From assembly GCF_014199985.1 (NCBI RefSeq), contig NZ_JACHOS010000022.1, forward strand, positions 1 through 64,000: 64,000 bases of DNA. The letters are read 5' to 3'. Position 1 is the first letter of the stretch. The number at the start of each line of letters is the position of its first letter. Both the position numbers and the translations under genes were made by a program. The stretch comes from Methylorubrum rhodesianum. GTDB lineage: Bacteria; Pseudomonadota; Alphaproteobacteria; Rhizobiales; Beijerinckiaceae. Below the pieces are notes generated by a model. The model had not been told where the DNA came from. It searched no databases and saw only the letters and a list, made by a program, of their open reading frames with translations. Of the stretch, positions 42,051-51,716 are shown in pieces.

Positions 42051-43415
42051 TCAGATCCTCTTGATGGCGAAGCTGTCGACGTAGGCCTGGGGCGCATCCG
42101 GATCGAACGGCCTGGCCATGACGACCGGCTTGAACGCGGCCGGGGCCTCGAAGCCGATGTCCTTCATCCGCTTTGCCGCGTTGGTCGCGAGGAAGACCTT
42201 TTCGGCGAGAGCCCGGTACTCGACGTCGGCAGGCACCATGTCCCAGCGGCGCAGCTGGGTCAGAAGCCAGATTGCGGTCGAGTGGTAGGGGAGCGCCTTG
42301 AAGCCGATGCGGTCGGGCTCGTTAACCACTTTCCCGAGGCCGTCCGCGTAGCGGCCCGTCAAAACCTGCTCGAGCACTGTCTTTGGCTGGTTGAGATAGG
42401 CGGCCGGAGCCAGAAGTTCCGCGACCTGCTTGCGGTTCTCCGGCTTGTCCGCGAATTCAGTCGCCCTGACTACGGCGCGAAACATTGCTCCGTAGCTGTT
42501 GGGACTTTCCTTGACGAACCCGTCGGTGACCGAGACGACGCAGCAGGGATGGCCGGGAAAGATGTCGCGCGTCAGCATGTGGAGGAAGCCGACGCCCTCG
42601 AAGACGGCGCGCTGGCCCCAGGGTTCGGCGAACAGCATGCCGTCGAGGTTGCCGGCCGCCATGTTTGCGACTGAGTCCGGCGGAGGATAAACGCGGATCT
42701 CGACGTCCTTGTCGGGATCGAGGCCATGCTCCGCGAGATAGTACCGCAACAGCATCGCATGCATCGAGTGCTGATGGGGAACGCCGAACTTGAATCCCTT
42801 CCAGTCCTTTGGATCGCGGCGGTCCTTGTGCCGAATGCTGAGGGTGATGGCGTTGCCGTTGACGTTCTGCACGCTCGACACGTGCGTCGCGAGCGCCGGT
42901 CCGCCCACGCCCATCGTCATTGTCAGCGGCATGGCCAGCACCAGATGGCTGGCGTCGAATTCTGAGGACAGCAGCTTGTCCCGCACGATCGCCCAGCTCG
43001 GCGTGCGAACCAGATTCACATCGAGACCTTCCTTGCCGTATTCTCCCATCGCGTGGGCGAGGAGCAGAGGTACGGTGCAGGTGATGGGCACGTAGCCGAC
43101 GTTGAGCTTTGTCTTCTCAAGCGTCGTCGCTTCCTGGGCGATGGCCTGCGCCTCCGCGAGCGGCAGAAGCTGCGAGATCGCCGCGAGCACCGTCGATGCG
43201 CCTACGGCCTTCAGGAAGGCCCGGCGGAACATGGGGTCGGGTGCGATCGCCGAAAGCAGGACGGCCTCGACCTGGCGATCCACCTTGCGCTCGACGCCTT
43301 CGTAGGCCTCGTCCGCAAACACCTCTGAAAACGGATCGCGATGATCGGTTGGCGATCCGCCGCATCCGCATGCGCAGGACGCTTCGAGCCTGAAAGATTT
43401 GCCTTCGGCGGTCAT
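42051..43415 (-). CDS. ABC substrate-binding protein, NrtA/CynA/CmpA-like
   Basis: About 454 residues. A Cys-rich leader (SCACGCGG) and a Tat-type signal (MFRRAFLKAVGASTVLAAIS) as in nitrate/cyanate/bicarbonate binding proteins. Core: LNVGYVPITCTVPLLLAHAM, WAIVRDKLLSSEFDASHLVL, VPHQHSMHAMLLRYYLAEHG, FAEPWGQRA and FPGHPCCVV. Start uncertain (ATG 43415, 43436 or upstream). It heads the second scn cluster with no ATPase or permease next to it, so transport would need parts from elsewhere. Confidence 0.85.
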   Translation of the reverse strand: MTAEGKSFRLEASCACGCGGSPTDHRDPFSEVFADEAYEGVERKVDRQVEAVLLSAIAPDPMFRRAFLKAVGASTVLAAISQLLPLAEAQAIAQEATTLEKTKLNVGYVPITCTVPLLLAHAMGEYGKEGLDVNLVRTPSWAIVRDKLLSSEFDASHLVLAMPLTMTMGVGGPALATHVSSVQNVNGNAITLSIRHKDRRDPKDWKGFKFGVPHQHSMHAMLLRYYLAEHGLDPDKDVEIRVYPPPDSVANMAAGNLDGMLFAEPWGQRAVFEGVGFLHMLTRDIFPGHPCCVVSVTDGFVKESPNSYGAMFRAVVRATEFADKPENRKQVAELLAPAAYLNQPKTVLEQVLTGRYADGLGKVVNEPDRIGFKALPYHSTAIWLLTQLRRWDMVPADVEYRALAEKVFLATNAAKRMKDIGFEAPAAFKPVVMARPFDPDAPQAYVDSFAIKRI

Positions 43416-43680
43416 ATCGCGATGCCCGTGGATCCGCATTCGGATGCACTGCAGCAACCCGCGTGCCAGTATCGAATGAAGTCACTACGCACTATCAGGT
43501 CATGACAAGACATATGACAGATAAGTTTTTCTAATGGCCGTATAAGCAGTTGCAACCAGTGTTTCGTGCGAAGAAGTGGTTATAATTTGGACTGTGAGGG
43601 CAGGCTCTATCGTTTCGGATCCCGACCTGAGTACAGGCCCGATCGCGAGCTTGGCGCATTTCGATCTAGAGGGAGGGCTG

Positions 43681-44005
43681 ATGAACGGACTTGGCGGACT
43701 GAACAAATCCCCGAACGGCGTCGTCATCGGCCTCGTCCAGCTTCAACTGCCGACCATCACCACACGTGTCGACGTGACCGCCCAGGCCGAGCGCATCGTC
43801 GCGATGGTCGCCAAGGCGCGCGTCAACATGGCGACGATGGATCTGGTCGTCTTCCCCGAATACGGCCTGCACGGCCTGTCGATGGACACCCGGCCCGAGA
43901 TCCTCTGCACGCTCGACGGCCCCGAGGTCGCGGCGTTCAAGCAGGCCTGCCGCGACAACCGGATCTGAGGCTGCTTCTCGATCATGGAGGCCAAACCGGC
44001 ACACC
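43681..44005 (+). pseudogene. Formamidase (AmiF-type), nonsense-disrupted and truncated
   Basis: GGGAGGG ribosome site then MNGLGGLNKSPNGVVIGLVQ, LVVFPEYGLHGLSMDT (catalytic Glu region of the nitrilase superfamily) and EVAAFKQACRDNRI. A TGA at 43966-43968 stands where Trp is expected; the frame continues GCFSIMEA and then leaves the family at about 44005. The remaining two thirds, with the catalytic Lys and Cys, are absent. A 17-bp IS1182-end-like sequence lies 9 bp further. Confidence 0.8.
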
Positions 44006-44013
44006 AAATCGCA

Positions 44014-44030
44014 TTCTCACACAGCCTCCA
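44014..44030 (+). repeat. 17-bp exact repeat (copy 2), probable IS scar
   Basis: Identical to 859-875, which follows the IS1182-type transposase. Here it sits at the breakpoint of the formamidase gene. Confidence 0.5.
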
Positions 44031-44458
44031 ACCGGAACGGACCTTCGGCTGCAGCCTCTCGAATGTCCGCAGGGGGTCAGGAGTTTGCCCCGCCTTAGTC
44101 GGCTTCGCGCCGATTTCGTTGGAAAAACTCGGGATCGGCCCGAAGTAGCATCGCCAGCCGCGGTTTCAGGAGAAGATTGTACTTCCGTATTGCTCAGGAT
44201 GCGCGGCTATGGTGGCATCTTATTTCTGGTGAGAAACAAACATTCTCCGACCACCTGTGCTGCGCGACGCTTGGCGCACGGTCCCAGAATTTTTTCAACA
44301 AAATCCGCCACAACCGGACTTTCTGTTTGAGTGAAACAGAGTCCGCCTTTTCCGAAATAGATTGCCTTCACGCTATCAAAAGACGCAGCAGCGAAGCTGC
44401 TCGGAACAGCGTCGCCTGAAGCAGAGCCTGCCCGGACCATCCTCACGGCGGCTGCCCG
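44031..44458. other. 428 bp without a recognised gene
   Basis: AT-richer than its surroundings and with no credible frame; likely the residue of whatever replaced the formamidase 3' end. No inverted repeat was recognised. Confidence 0.4.
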
Positions 44459-45868
44459 TCACGGCTCTGTCAGCGGACGAAGATTATAGCCCGGCGGCTT
44501 CGTCCGCTCGATCGCCGCAGCCGCTCGCATCACGTCGTATTCGCCGAGAGTGCGGCCCACGATCTGGAGGCCGACGGGCATTCCATCCGAGGCAATCCCT
44601 GCGCAGACAGAGACCGCGGGCTGGCCTGTGAGGTTGAAAGGATAGGTGTAGAATGCCCAGGAGACGAGGCTGCGATCTTCCAGCCCCTCCGGGATGTTTC
44701 TGCCTGCTTCCAAGGACGAGATCGGCAGTGTCGGTGACACGAGGACATCGTAGCCGGTGAAGAAGTTGACCATCCGGTCCCGCAGCGCGTAGCGTGCGAA
44801 GACGGTCTCGTAATAGGCGCGCATCTCCTGAGCGAGGGCGGCGTCGAGCAAATCGGCGACAGCGGGGTCCAGGAGATCGCGGCGGCTTTCGAGAACGCCG
44901 CGCAGGCGGGTGCCGATGCCGGCGTAGAACTCGGCCGTCCAGAGAGCGGCTGGATCGGACTCGAGGACGGTCTCGACCTCTTCCACGATCGCGCCCTGGT
45001 CTGCCAGCGCCATCGCAGCGGCATGGGCGATGGCGGCAACCTCAGGGTTGGGCCGCGCGTAGCCGAGTGTCGCGCTCCAGGCGACCCGGAGGCCGGCGAT
45101 GGAAGCCTTGACCGCCACCAGAAGGTCTGGGACGGGGCCGGCCACCGCGAAGGGATCGCGCGGATCGTGGCCGGCGACCGCCGTCGTCAGCAAGGCGGCA
45201 TCGGCGACGTTGCGAGCAAGCGCGCCGACATGGGCCAGCGTCGGCGTTGCCGAGGTCGGCCAGACCGGAACCCGCCCGAATTGCGCCTTGAACCCGACGA
45301 GACCCGTCAGCGCGGCGGGAATGCGCAGGGAGCCGCCACCGTCGGTGCCGAGTGCGCAGGGCGTGATCCCGGCTGCCACCGAGGCGGCCGCGCCGGCGCT
45401 CGATCCACCCGGCGTCTTCGCCAGATCCCAGGGATGGCGGGTGATGCCGGTGAGCGGCGAGTCGCCGACGGGCTTGGCTCCGAACTCGCTCGTGGTGGTC
45501 TTCCCGATGATGATGGCGCCGGCGGCACGCAGGCGCTCGACGGCGGGGGCATCGGCGGCGGCGATGTTGCTCGCCATGGCCCGCGAGCCGGACGCGTAGG
45601 GCTGGCCACCCACCGCGATCAGATCCTTCACCGAGACGGGCAGGCCGTGGAGCAGCCCGAGAGGCGCGCCGCGCATCACAGCCTCCTCGGCCCGGCGCGC
45701 GGCGCTGCGGGCTTCCTCCGGCACCAGGTGGCAGAAGGCATTCAAGGAGGCTTGGCTAGCCTCGGCACGCGCGAGGGCGCGCTCCGTCAGCTCTACCGGC
45801 GAAATCGCGCGCGCCGCGATAAGGCGGCGCAACTCAAGCGCGGTCATGAAGTCGAAGTCGCTCGTCAT
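44459..45868 (-). CDS. Amidase, amidase-signature family
   Basis: A 469-residue amidase of normal length. The Ser-cisSer-Lys triad is readable: Lys81 (LPVSVKD), cis-Ser157 (GGSSAGA) and nucleophile Ser181 (GTDGGGSLRIPA). It hydrolyses amides to acid and ammonia; the acyl range is not predictable. It lies 3' of the cyclase and LIV-type transporter genes in the same direction (gap about 50 bp to the cyclase gene), suggesting the importer feeds it. Confidence 0.92.
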   Translation of the reverse strand: MTSDFDFMTALELRRLIAARAISPVELTERALARAEASQASLNAFCHLVPEEARSAARRAEEAVMRGAPLGLLHGLPVSVKDLIAVGGQPYASGSRAMASNIAAADAPAVERLRAAGAIIIGKTTTSEFGAKPVGDSPLTGITRHPWDLAKTPGGSSAGAAASVAAGITPCALGTDGGGSLRIPAALTGLVGFKAQFGRVPVWPTSATPTLAHVGALARNVADAALLTTAVAGHDPRDPFAVAGPVPDLLVAVKASIAGLRVAWSATLGYARPNPEVAAIAHAAAMALADQGAIVEEVETVLESDPAALWTAEFYAGIGTRLRGVLESRRDLLDPAVADLLDAALAQEMRAYYETVFARYALRDRMVNFFTGYDVLVSPTLPISSLEAGRNIPEGLEDRSLVSWAFYTYPFNLTGQPAVSVCAGIASDGMPVGLQIVGRTLGEYDVMRAAAAIERTKPPGYNLRPLTEP

Positions 45869-45920
45869 CGCTCCACTCTCTGCAACGGAGGCGCGGCGCC
45901 CCAGGGGCGCCGCAGTGGCG

Positions 45921-46622
45921 TCAGTCGTTGACGAGGGCGAATGCGCGGACCGGCGAGCCGGAACCGCCCTTGAACTTCAGCGGCACACCGAAGAACTGCA
46001 CCTCGCCCTTGCCCAGAAGTTCCTCCAGGTTCACCAGCCATTCCCAATGGCTAATGCCCAGTTCACGGCAGAGGCGGTGCTGAGCGAAGATGTTGTCGCT
46101 CGGCTTATCGGTGGAGGGCCCCTCGACACCGTGCATCTTCGAGCCGCGCTCGTGCAGCCACTGGGTGGCCTCCACGGTCAGCAGCGGGTTCTTCCACACC
46201 GAGTCGAGGCTTGGATAGTTGCGGGCGTGGAAGCCGGTGCAGAGCAGGACGATGTGGCCGTCGACGTTGACGCCGCTCTTGGCTTCCGCCTCCTCCATGT
46301 CGGCGACCGTGATGTCGCCCAGGTCGGGGATGTGACGCAGGTCGAAGCAGACCGCCTTGCCCATGAACAGCTCCAGCGGCATCTCGTCGATGGGCTGGCC
46401 GTTCGGATCGACGTGCCGGAAGGCGTCCACATGGGTGCCGACGTGGTCGAGCATCGCGATGAAGTTCGTCTGGAAGGTCATCGCGTCGCCCGGCACGCCG
46501 AGATTGAGGGCGGCCGAGCTCTCGTGACTGAGATGCGTGGTGATCACCGGCCGCTGGAAGAGCTTGTGGGCCGGCATGTTGTCCTCGATCAGGAGGCTCA
46601 AATCGACGACGCGCTGGGGCAT
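45921..46622 (-). CDS. Cyclase/KynB-superfamily metal-dependent hydrolase
   Basis: A 233-residue protein with the metal-binding motif D-H-x-G-T-H-x-D (residues 59-66: His60, His64, Asp66) followed by His70; the usual Pro in the motif is Phe here. This superfamily includes kynurenine formamidase (KynB), isatin hydrolase and polyketide cyclase-like enzymes, all acting on cyclic or formyl amides/lactams. Between amidase and LIV transporter genes, so it probably works on the imported amide. Exact substrate unknown. Confidence 0.85.
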   Translation of the reverse strand: MPQRVVDLSLLIEDNMPAHKLFQRPVITTHLSHESSAALNLGVPGDAMTFQTNFIAMLDHVGTHVDAFRHVDPNGQPIDEMPLELFMGKAVCFDLRHIPDLGDITVADMEEAEAKSGVNVDGHIVLLCTGFHARNYPSLDSVWKNPLLTVEATQWLHERGSKMHGVEGPSTDKPSDNIFAQHRLCRELGISHWEWLVNLEELLGKGEVQFFGVPLKFKGGSGSPVRAFALVND

Positions 46623-46703
46623 GGCGGGTCCTTTTCGGGCGTGACGGATCGTTCACGGCACCGTCCGGTGCCGTGCCGTTTCGGGTTCGGCGGGATGCCG
46701 CGT

Positions 46704-47441
46704 TCAGGCGGCTTTCTTCTTGCCGAGAAAGGTCTCCATGACCTCCGGATCGCGGGCGATGAGCCCGCTCGGGCCGTCCCGCACCGTGCGCCCCTGCGCC
46801 ACCACGTAGGCATGGTCGGCGATGGCGAGCGCGTAGGATGCGAGCTGCTCGACGAGAAGAATGGTGAGGCCTTGGCCGTTGAGGTCGCGCAAGACGCCAA
46901 TGAGTTGCTCGACGACGCGGGGCGCGAGGCCGAGCGAGAGTTCGTCGATCACGAGGAGGTCGGGTTCGGCCATCAGACCGCGGGCGATGGCGAGCATCTG
47001 CTGCTCGCCGCCCGACATGCTGCCGGCAGGCTGGCGCAGCCGCTCGCGCAAGCGCGGGAAGAGCGCGAGCGCCCGCTCCAGCGTCCGTTTCGCCTGCGCG
47101 TTCTTGAGGCCGCCATGGGTGTAGGCACCCAGTATCAGATTGTCCTCGACGGTTTGGTCGGGGAAGATCAGGCGTCCCTCGGGCACCATCGCGAGACCGC
47201 GGGCGACCTTGGCATGGGCGGGCAGCCGCGTGACCTCCTCGCCCTTGAACAGAACGCGGCCGCCGCTCGGTCGTACGAGGCCGGTGATCCCGCGCATCAG
47301 CGAGGTCTTGCCGGCACCGTTATTGCCGATCACGGCGACCAGCTGGCCGCGCTGCACGGTCAGGTTCGCACCGCGGAGCGCGGTTGCCGCGCCGTAGCGG
47401 ACTTCGAGGTTCTCGACCGAGAGAAGCGGAGTATCGGTCAT
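46704..47441 (-). CDS. Branched-chain/amide ABC transporter ATPase LivF-like
   Basis: A 245-residue ATPase: Walker A GNNGAGKTS, LAMVPEGRLIFPDQTVEDNL (LivF hallmark), signature MSGGEQQMLA, Walker B LLVIDELSLGLAP and ILLVEQLASYALAIADHAYV. Start ATG 47441 overlaps the preceding stop by 1 bp. Terminal ATPase of the LIV/Urt/Fmd-type importer encoded upstream. Confidence 0.9.
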   Translation of the reverse strand: MTDTPLLSVENLEVRYGAATALRGANLTVQRGQLVAVIGNNGAGKTSLMRGITGLVRPSGGRVLFKGEEVTRLPAHAKVARGLAMVPEGRLIFPDQTVEDNLILGAYTHGGLKNAQAKRTLERALALFPRLRERLRQPAGSMSGGEQQMLAIARGLMAEPDLLVIDELSLGLAPRVVEQLIGVLRDLNGQGLTILLVEQLASYALAIADHAYVVAQGRTVRDGPSGLIARDPEVMETFLGKKKAA

Positions 47442-49222
47442 CAGGCGGCCTCCTCGTTGAGGATGGCGGACGGGCCGCCGAAATAGGCCTCGATCACCCG
47501 CGGATCGGCTTGCACCGTCTCCGGACGGTCGCTCGCGATGACCTGGCCGTAATCGAGCACCGTCACGGTGTCGGCAACCGCCATGATCAGGTCGACGTGA
47601 TGCTCGATGAGCAGCACCGAGACACCGAGTCCCGCGATCTTCCGGATCATGACCTCCAGTTCGTCGATCTCCTGCGTGGTGAGCCCGGCGGCGGGCTCGT
47701 CGAGAAGCAGCAGACGCGGACGCGTGGCGAGGGCCCGGGCAATCTCCAGCCGGCGCTGATGGCCGAAGGGCAGGAAGCGGGCCTGCTCGTTGGCCACCGC
47801 GCTGAGCCCGACGAAATCGAGCAGGCCGGTTGCGGCGGCGCGGCAGGCGGCCTCCTCGCGGCGGAAGCGGGGCGTGCGCAGGATCGCCCCGGGCAGGCCG
47901 TAGCCGTGATGGGCGAAGCCACCCACCATGACATTCTCCAGAACCGTCATCTGTCCGAACAGCTCGGTGTTCTGGAAGGTGCGGGCGAGACCGAGCCGCG
48001 CAATGCCGTGAACCTTGATGCCGGCGAGATCGGTCCCGTCGAGGTGCACGCCACCCTTGCTCGGGCGGTAGAAGCCCGAGATCGTGTTCACGAAGGTCGA
48101 CTTGCCGGCTCCGTTCGGACCGATCAGAGCGTGGATCTCGCCCGGGGCGACCCGAACGCTCGCAGCGCTTAGCGCCGTGAGCCCGCCGAAGCGAACGGTG
48201 AGGCCGTGGGTCTCCAGGCCGGCAGGCTTGCGGCTCGCGAGAAGCTCGGCGGCGGGCATGCCTTGGCCCGGCTCGACCCCACGCGGGCCGGGGCGCAGAC
48301 GGGCGTAGAGTTGGCCCAGCGTGCCCAGGATGCCGCCGGGCAGGCCGAACATCACCGCGAGGAGCAGGGCGCCGTAGGCGAATTTCTGCCACTCGGCGAA
48401 GCGCTGCAGCACCTCCGGCAGATAGGTCAGGATGAAGGCGCCGACGACCGGTCCGAAGGTCGAGGCCGCTCCTCCCAAGATCACCATCAGCAGGAAGCGG
48501 ACGGAATCCGAGAAGGTGAAAATGTCGGGCGAGATGTAGGCGTTGAGGAAGGCGTAGAAGCTGCCCGCGATCCCCGCTGTCATGGCCGCGACCGCGAAGG
48601 CGAGCGTGCGGATCCCCGTCGCGCCGATGCCGAGGCTGCGCGCGGCCGTCTCGCTCTGGGCGACGGCCAGCATCGCGCGGCCGTAGCCCGAGTGCTTCAG
48701 GTTGTGCGCCGCCAGCGTCGCGAGAAAGAGGGTGACGGCGAGCACGGCGTAGAAGGCGTAGCCCGAGAGCGGATACCCGAAGAGGTTCGGGCCGGGGATG
48801 CCGCTGAGTCCCGTCGTGCCGCCGGTGAGGCTCTGCCACTCGATGGCAACGTTCTCGACGATGAGGCCGAAGGCGATCGTCACCACCGCGAGATAGACGC
48901 CCCGCACCCGCACGCTCGGATAGGCGAGCGCCGCGCCGAAAAGGCCGGCCACCACCGCCGCGCCGATGCTTGCGAGGACGAGGTCGAGGTTGAACCGGAT
49001 CGCCAGGATCGCGCCGGTATAGGCGCCGAGCGCGAACAATCCGGCCTGGCCGAGAGAGACGAGGCCGGTGAGCCCGACGAGGACATTCAGGCCGACCGCG
49101 ATCACGCCGTAGATCAGGAACAGCATGAACAGGCGCAGTTCGTACTCGTTGCCGGAGGTGAGCGGCACGACAACGAGGATGGCCGCGAGCAGCGCGAAGC
49201 CGAGGGTATAGAGGGCCTTCAT
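47441..49222 (-). CDS. LivM-LivG fusion: permease plus ATPase in one chain
   Basis: A 593-residue protein. Residues 1 to about 320 are a LivM permease (GLNVLVGLTGLVSLGQAGLF, VRVRGVYLAVVTIAFGLIVE, ILGGAASTFGPVVGAFIL). After a linker, residues from about 345 are a LivG ATPase: Walker A GPNGAGKST, ARTFQNTELFGQMTVLENVM, FLPFGHQRRLEIARAL (signature replaced by FGHQRR), LLLDEPAAGLT, VLLIEHHVDLIM. Start ATG 49222 overlaps livH by 4 bp. Such fusions exist in the HAAT family. Confidence 0.9.
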   Translation of the reverse strand: MKALYTLGFALLAAILVVVPLTSGNEYELRLFMLFLIYGVIAVGLNVLVGLTGLVSLGQAGLFALGAYTGAILAIRFNLDLVLASIGAAVVAGLFGAALAYPSVRVRGVYLAVVTIAFGLIVENVAIEWQSLTGGTTGLSGIPGPNLFGYPLSGYAFYAVLAVTLFLATLAAHNLKHSGYGRAMLAVAQSETAARSLGIGATGIRTLAFAVAAMTAGIAGSFYAFLNAYISPDIFTFSDSVRFLLMVILGGAASTFGPVVGAFILTYLPEVLQRFAEWQKFAYGALLLAVMFGLPGGILGTLGQLYARLRPGPRGVEPGQGMPAAELLASRKPAGLETHGLTVRFGGLTALSAASVRVAPGEIHALIGPNGAGKSTFVNTISGFYRPSKGGVHLDGTDLAGIKVHGIARLGLARTFQNTELFGQMTVLENVMVGGFAHHGYGLPGAILRTPRFRREEAACRAAATGLLDFVGLSAVANEQARFLPFGHQRRLEIARALATRPRLLLLDEPAAGLTTQEIDELEVMIRKIAGLGVSVLLIEHHVDLIMAVADTVTVLDYGQVIASDRPETVQADPRVIEAYFGGPSAILNEEAA

Positions 49223-50094
49223 ACCTTGAAGATCTCCCGGCGGCCGAACAGACCCTGAGGGAAGGCGACGAGGACGAGGATCATCGCGCTGAAGCCGACG
49301 ATCTCCCGCGCCGCGGTCGAAACGTAGCCCTCGACGAACTTCTCCATGACCCCGAAGGCGAGGCCGGCCAGGACAACGCCGGGGCCACTGGTGATTCCGC
49401 CGATGATGGCGACAGCGAAGCCCTTGAGCCCGAGGAGGACGCCTATGCTGGCGGAAGCCTGGATCACGGGGGCGACGAGCACGCCTGCCCCTGCGCCGAA
49501 CAGCGCCGCGAGGCCGAAGGAGAACATCACGATTCGGTCGACGTTGATGCCCATCAGGGCAGCCGCTTGGCGGTTGTGCGCGACCGCCTGCATCGCTCTC
49601 CCGACGAGCGTGTGCCGTTGCATCGCGTGGAGGCCCGCCATCGCCAGCAGTGCGACGGCCGGGATGACGAGTTCCTGCGGATAGACGCCCGCGCCGAGGA
49701 TCGAGATCGCCCCTGCAACGCCGGGCGAGGGTAAGGGGCGCGAGAAGCCGCCGAACTGCATCGTGGCAAGGGATTCGGCCATGATGCCGACCGCGATCGT
49801 GGTCAGCATCCAGCCGATCGAGGCGTTGGTGCCGATGAACGGTCGCACCGCGAAACGCTCCAGCACAACGCCGAACAAGGCCCCGGCCAGGATGGCGAGG
49901 AGGCAGGCCAGCGGCGGCGGCAAGCCGGCATCGATGCCCATTACGGCAAGGACTGCGCCGATCATCAGCGTGTCGCCGTGGGCGAAGTTCACGGCCTTGG
50001 CAGCCGACCACATGATGTGGAAGCCGAGCGCGACGAGGGCGTAGATGCCCCCGATCGCGAGGCCTGAGAGCGTATATTGCAGGGCGGTCGTCAT
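49219..50094 (-). CDS. Branched-chain/amide ABC permease LivH-like
   Basis: A 291-residue permease: LQYTLSGLAIGGIYALVALG, WSAAKAVNFAHGDTLMIGAV (LivH hallmark), RAVAHNRQAAALMGINVDRI-type coupling loop, and GVVLAGLAFGVMEKFVEGYV near the end. It overlaps the LivMG fusion by 4 bp and follows the binding-protein gene by 126 bp. Forms the heterodimeric channel with the LivM part. Confidence 0.9.
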   Translation of the reverse strand: MTTALQYTLSGLAIGGIYALVALGFHIMWSAAKAVNFAHGDTLMIGAVLAVMGIDAGLPPPLACLLAILAGALFGVVLERFAVRPFIGTNASIGWMLTTIAVGIMAESLATMQFGGFSRPLPSPGVAGAISILGAGVYPQELVIPAVALLAMAGLHAMQRHTLVGRAMQAVAHNRQAAALMGINVDRIVMFSFGLAALFGAGAGVLVAPVIQASASIGVLLGLKGFAVAIIGGITSGPGVVLAGLAFGVMEKFVEGYVSTAAREIVGFSAMILVLVAFPQGLFGRREIFKV

Positions 50095-50220
50095 GGCTGC
50101 CGCGAGAGTTCCCTGTGTGAAGCGGACAGGCGTTCAGTGGAGTTGGGGCGACCCGGCGATCGGGATCCGAACGAGCCACCCCGGCCCCACCGTTCGAAGA
50201 CGGAGGGGACGCGTCTGCCG

Positions 50221-51414
50221 TCAGTTCGTTCTGCCGTAGGGGGTCTGCGCAATCGGCAGGAGCTTGCCGTCGGACCAGACCGTCAGCTTGTATTCGCTCG
50301 GCAGAATTGCGTCCTGGCGTTCCGGGTCAGAGGAATCGAAGGCCGGATCGTATTTCGCGACCAAGCCCTCATATCTGACTTGATAAAGCGCCTCGCGGAC
50401 CTTCTTCCAATCGTAGGCACCGGCCTTCTCAATGGCCTGGGCCACGATGTGCACGGCGTCGTAGGTGTTGGCGATGCCGGAGCCCATCTTGATCTGCGAC
50501 GGATCCTTCAGGCCGTACTTCGTCTGGATCTTCTGCCAGAGCGCTTGGCCTTTATGGTCGAGGTCGCCCATGAAGCTGTAGGTCTGCACGACCTGGACGC
50601 CATTGGCGAGCGGGCCGGCCAGTTCGCCGAGATTGCCGGCGATGCCCCAGGCGCCGATGATGGTGGGCTTGTAGCCGACCTTGTCCATGGAGCGGACGAG
50701 TTGGTTGCCCTCGCGGTCGAGAGCCCAGAACAGGGCAACGTCGGCACCCGAATCCCGCGCGCGGATCGCCTGCGCGGTCATGTCCTGATCGTTCCAGTTG
50801 AAGGTCTCCGTGGCGACCAGTTCCTTTCCGGCCTTTGCGGTCGCCGCCTTCACATCCGGCACGGCACCGTTGCCCCACCCTGTATTCTCATAGAAGAAAG
50901 CGATCTTTCCGGTCTTCGAGACCTTCGCTGCCTGCTCGACGAGGAAGCGGGCGACCCATTTGTCCTTGGCCGATACCCGGAACATGTAGTTCGGATTACG
51001 GCCGTTCTCGATGGCCTGTGTGTTGGCTGCGAGCACGCCGACGAACGGAATGCCGATGGCATGGACCGGCTCGACCTGAGCCACCGAAACGGTGGAGTGG
51101 TAACCGCCGAGGATGACGACACACTTATCGGCCAGCGCGACGCGCCGGGTGTTGTCGACGCCGCGTGGCGGTGTTCCGGCGTCGTCATACTGGACGAAGC
51201 GCAGAGGCTTGCCGAGGACACCGCCCTTGGCATTGATCTCCTCAAGGGCGATCTCGGCGCCCATTCTGATGGCTTGGCCGGTGAAGGCCGCCGGGCCGGT
51301 GATGGCGGCAGAGTTGCCGATGCAGGGCTCCTGCTGGGCAAGCGCCGAGCCGGGAATCGTGAAAGCCAGTGGCACGATCAAAAATAGTCGGCGATAATAC
51401 TTTGGCGCAACCAT
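50221..51414 (-). CDS. Branched-chain/amide ABC substrate-binding protein LivK-like
   Basis: About 397 residues: signal peptide (LFLIVPLAFTIPGSALAQQ), then SAAITGPAAFTGQAIRMGAE and INAKGGVLGKPLRFVQYDDA, the type-I periplasmic binding fold of LivJ/FmdD/UrtA. I use ATG 51414, preceded by GGAG, not 51465. First gene of the transporter-cyclase-amidase unit and divergent from a LysR gene. Ligand probably an amide or amino-acid-like compound (inference from enzymes). Confidence 0.88.
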   Translation of the reverse strand: MVAPKYYRRLFLIVPLAFTIPGSALAQQEPCIGNSAAITGPAAFTGQAIRMGAEIALEEINAKGGVLGKPLRFVQYDDAGTPPRGVDNTRRVALADKCVVILGGYHSTVSVAQVEPVHAIGIPFVGVLAANTQAIENGRNPNYMFRVSAKDKWVARFLVEQAAKVSKTGKIAFFYENTGWGNGAVPDVKAATAKAGKELVATETFNWNDQDMTAQAIRARDSGADVALFWALDREGNQLVRSMDKVGYKPTIIGAWGIAGNLGELAGPLANGVQVVQTYSFMGDLDHKGQALWQKIQTKYGLKDPSQIKMGSGIANTYDAVHIVAQAIEKAGAYDWKKVREALYQVRYEGLVAKYDPAFDSSDPERQDAILPSEYKLTVWSDGKLLPIAQTPYGRTN

Positions 51415-51716
51415 GCGTTGGGCTCCGATTCCCTGATGATGCTCGGGTTCAGCCACGATGTTCAAGCGATGGCAGTCAGGCTACGCAACGAATACATCAG
51501 GCATCAAAGACCAATTTCCGATGTGAGCCATTGGAATTACCTATGAGCTTCGTTCATAGGCGAGGCTTGGCGAAGCGCTACCTAGCTAACATCATGTTTT
51601 TTCATTCTAAATTTTTATTTGATGCACATAGTTTGCGCAGATTGCTCTGCCTTAGAGCAGTTTGACATGGGCGTGGAGTTCCGCGCCTTGTCACAAAGTC
51701 CCCGGATAGGATTGCC

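Noticed and set aside
45846..49258. Long plus-strand frames opposite the cyclase and LIV genes (45846-47486, 48206-49258)
   Set aside because: Antisense to genes with complete catalytic motifs and overlapping starts; no ribosome sites or domains.
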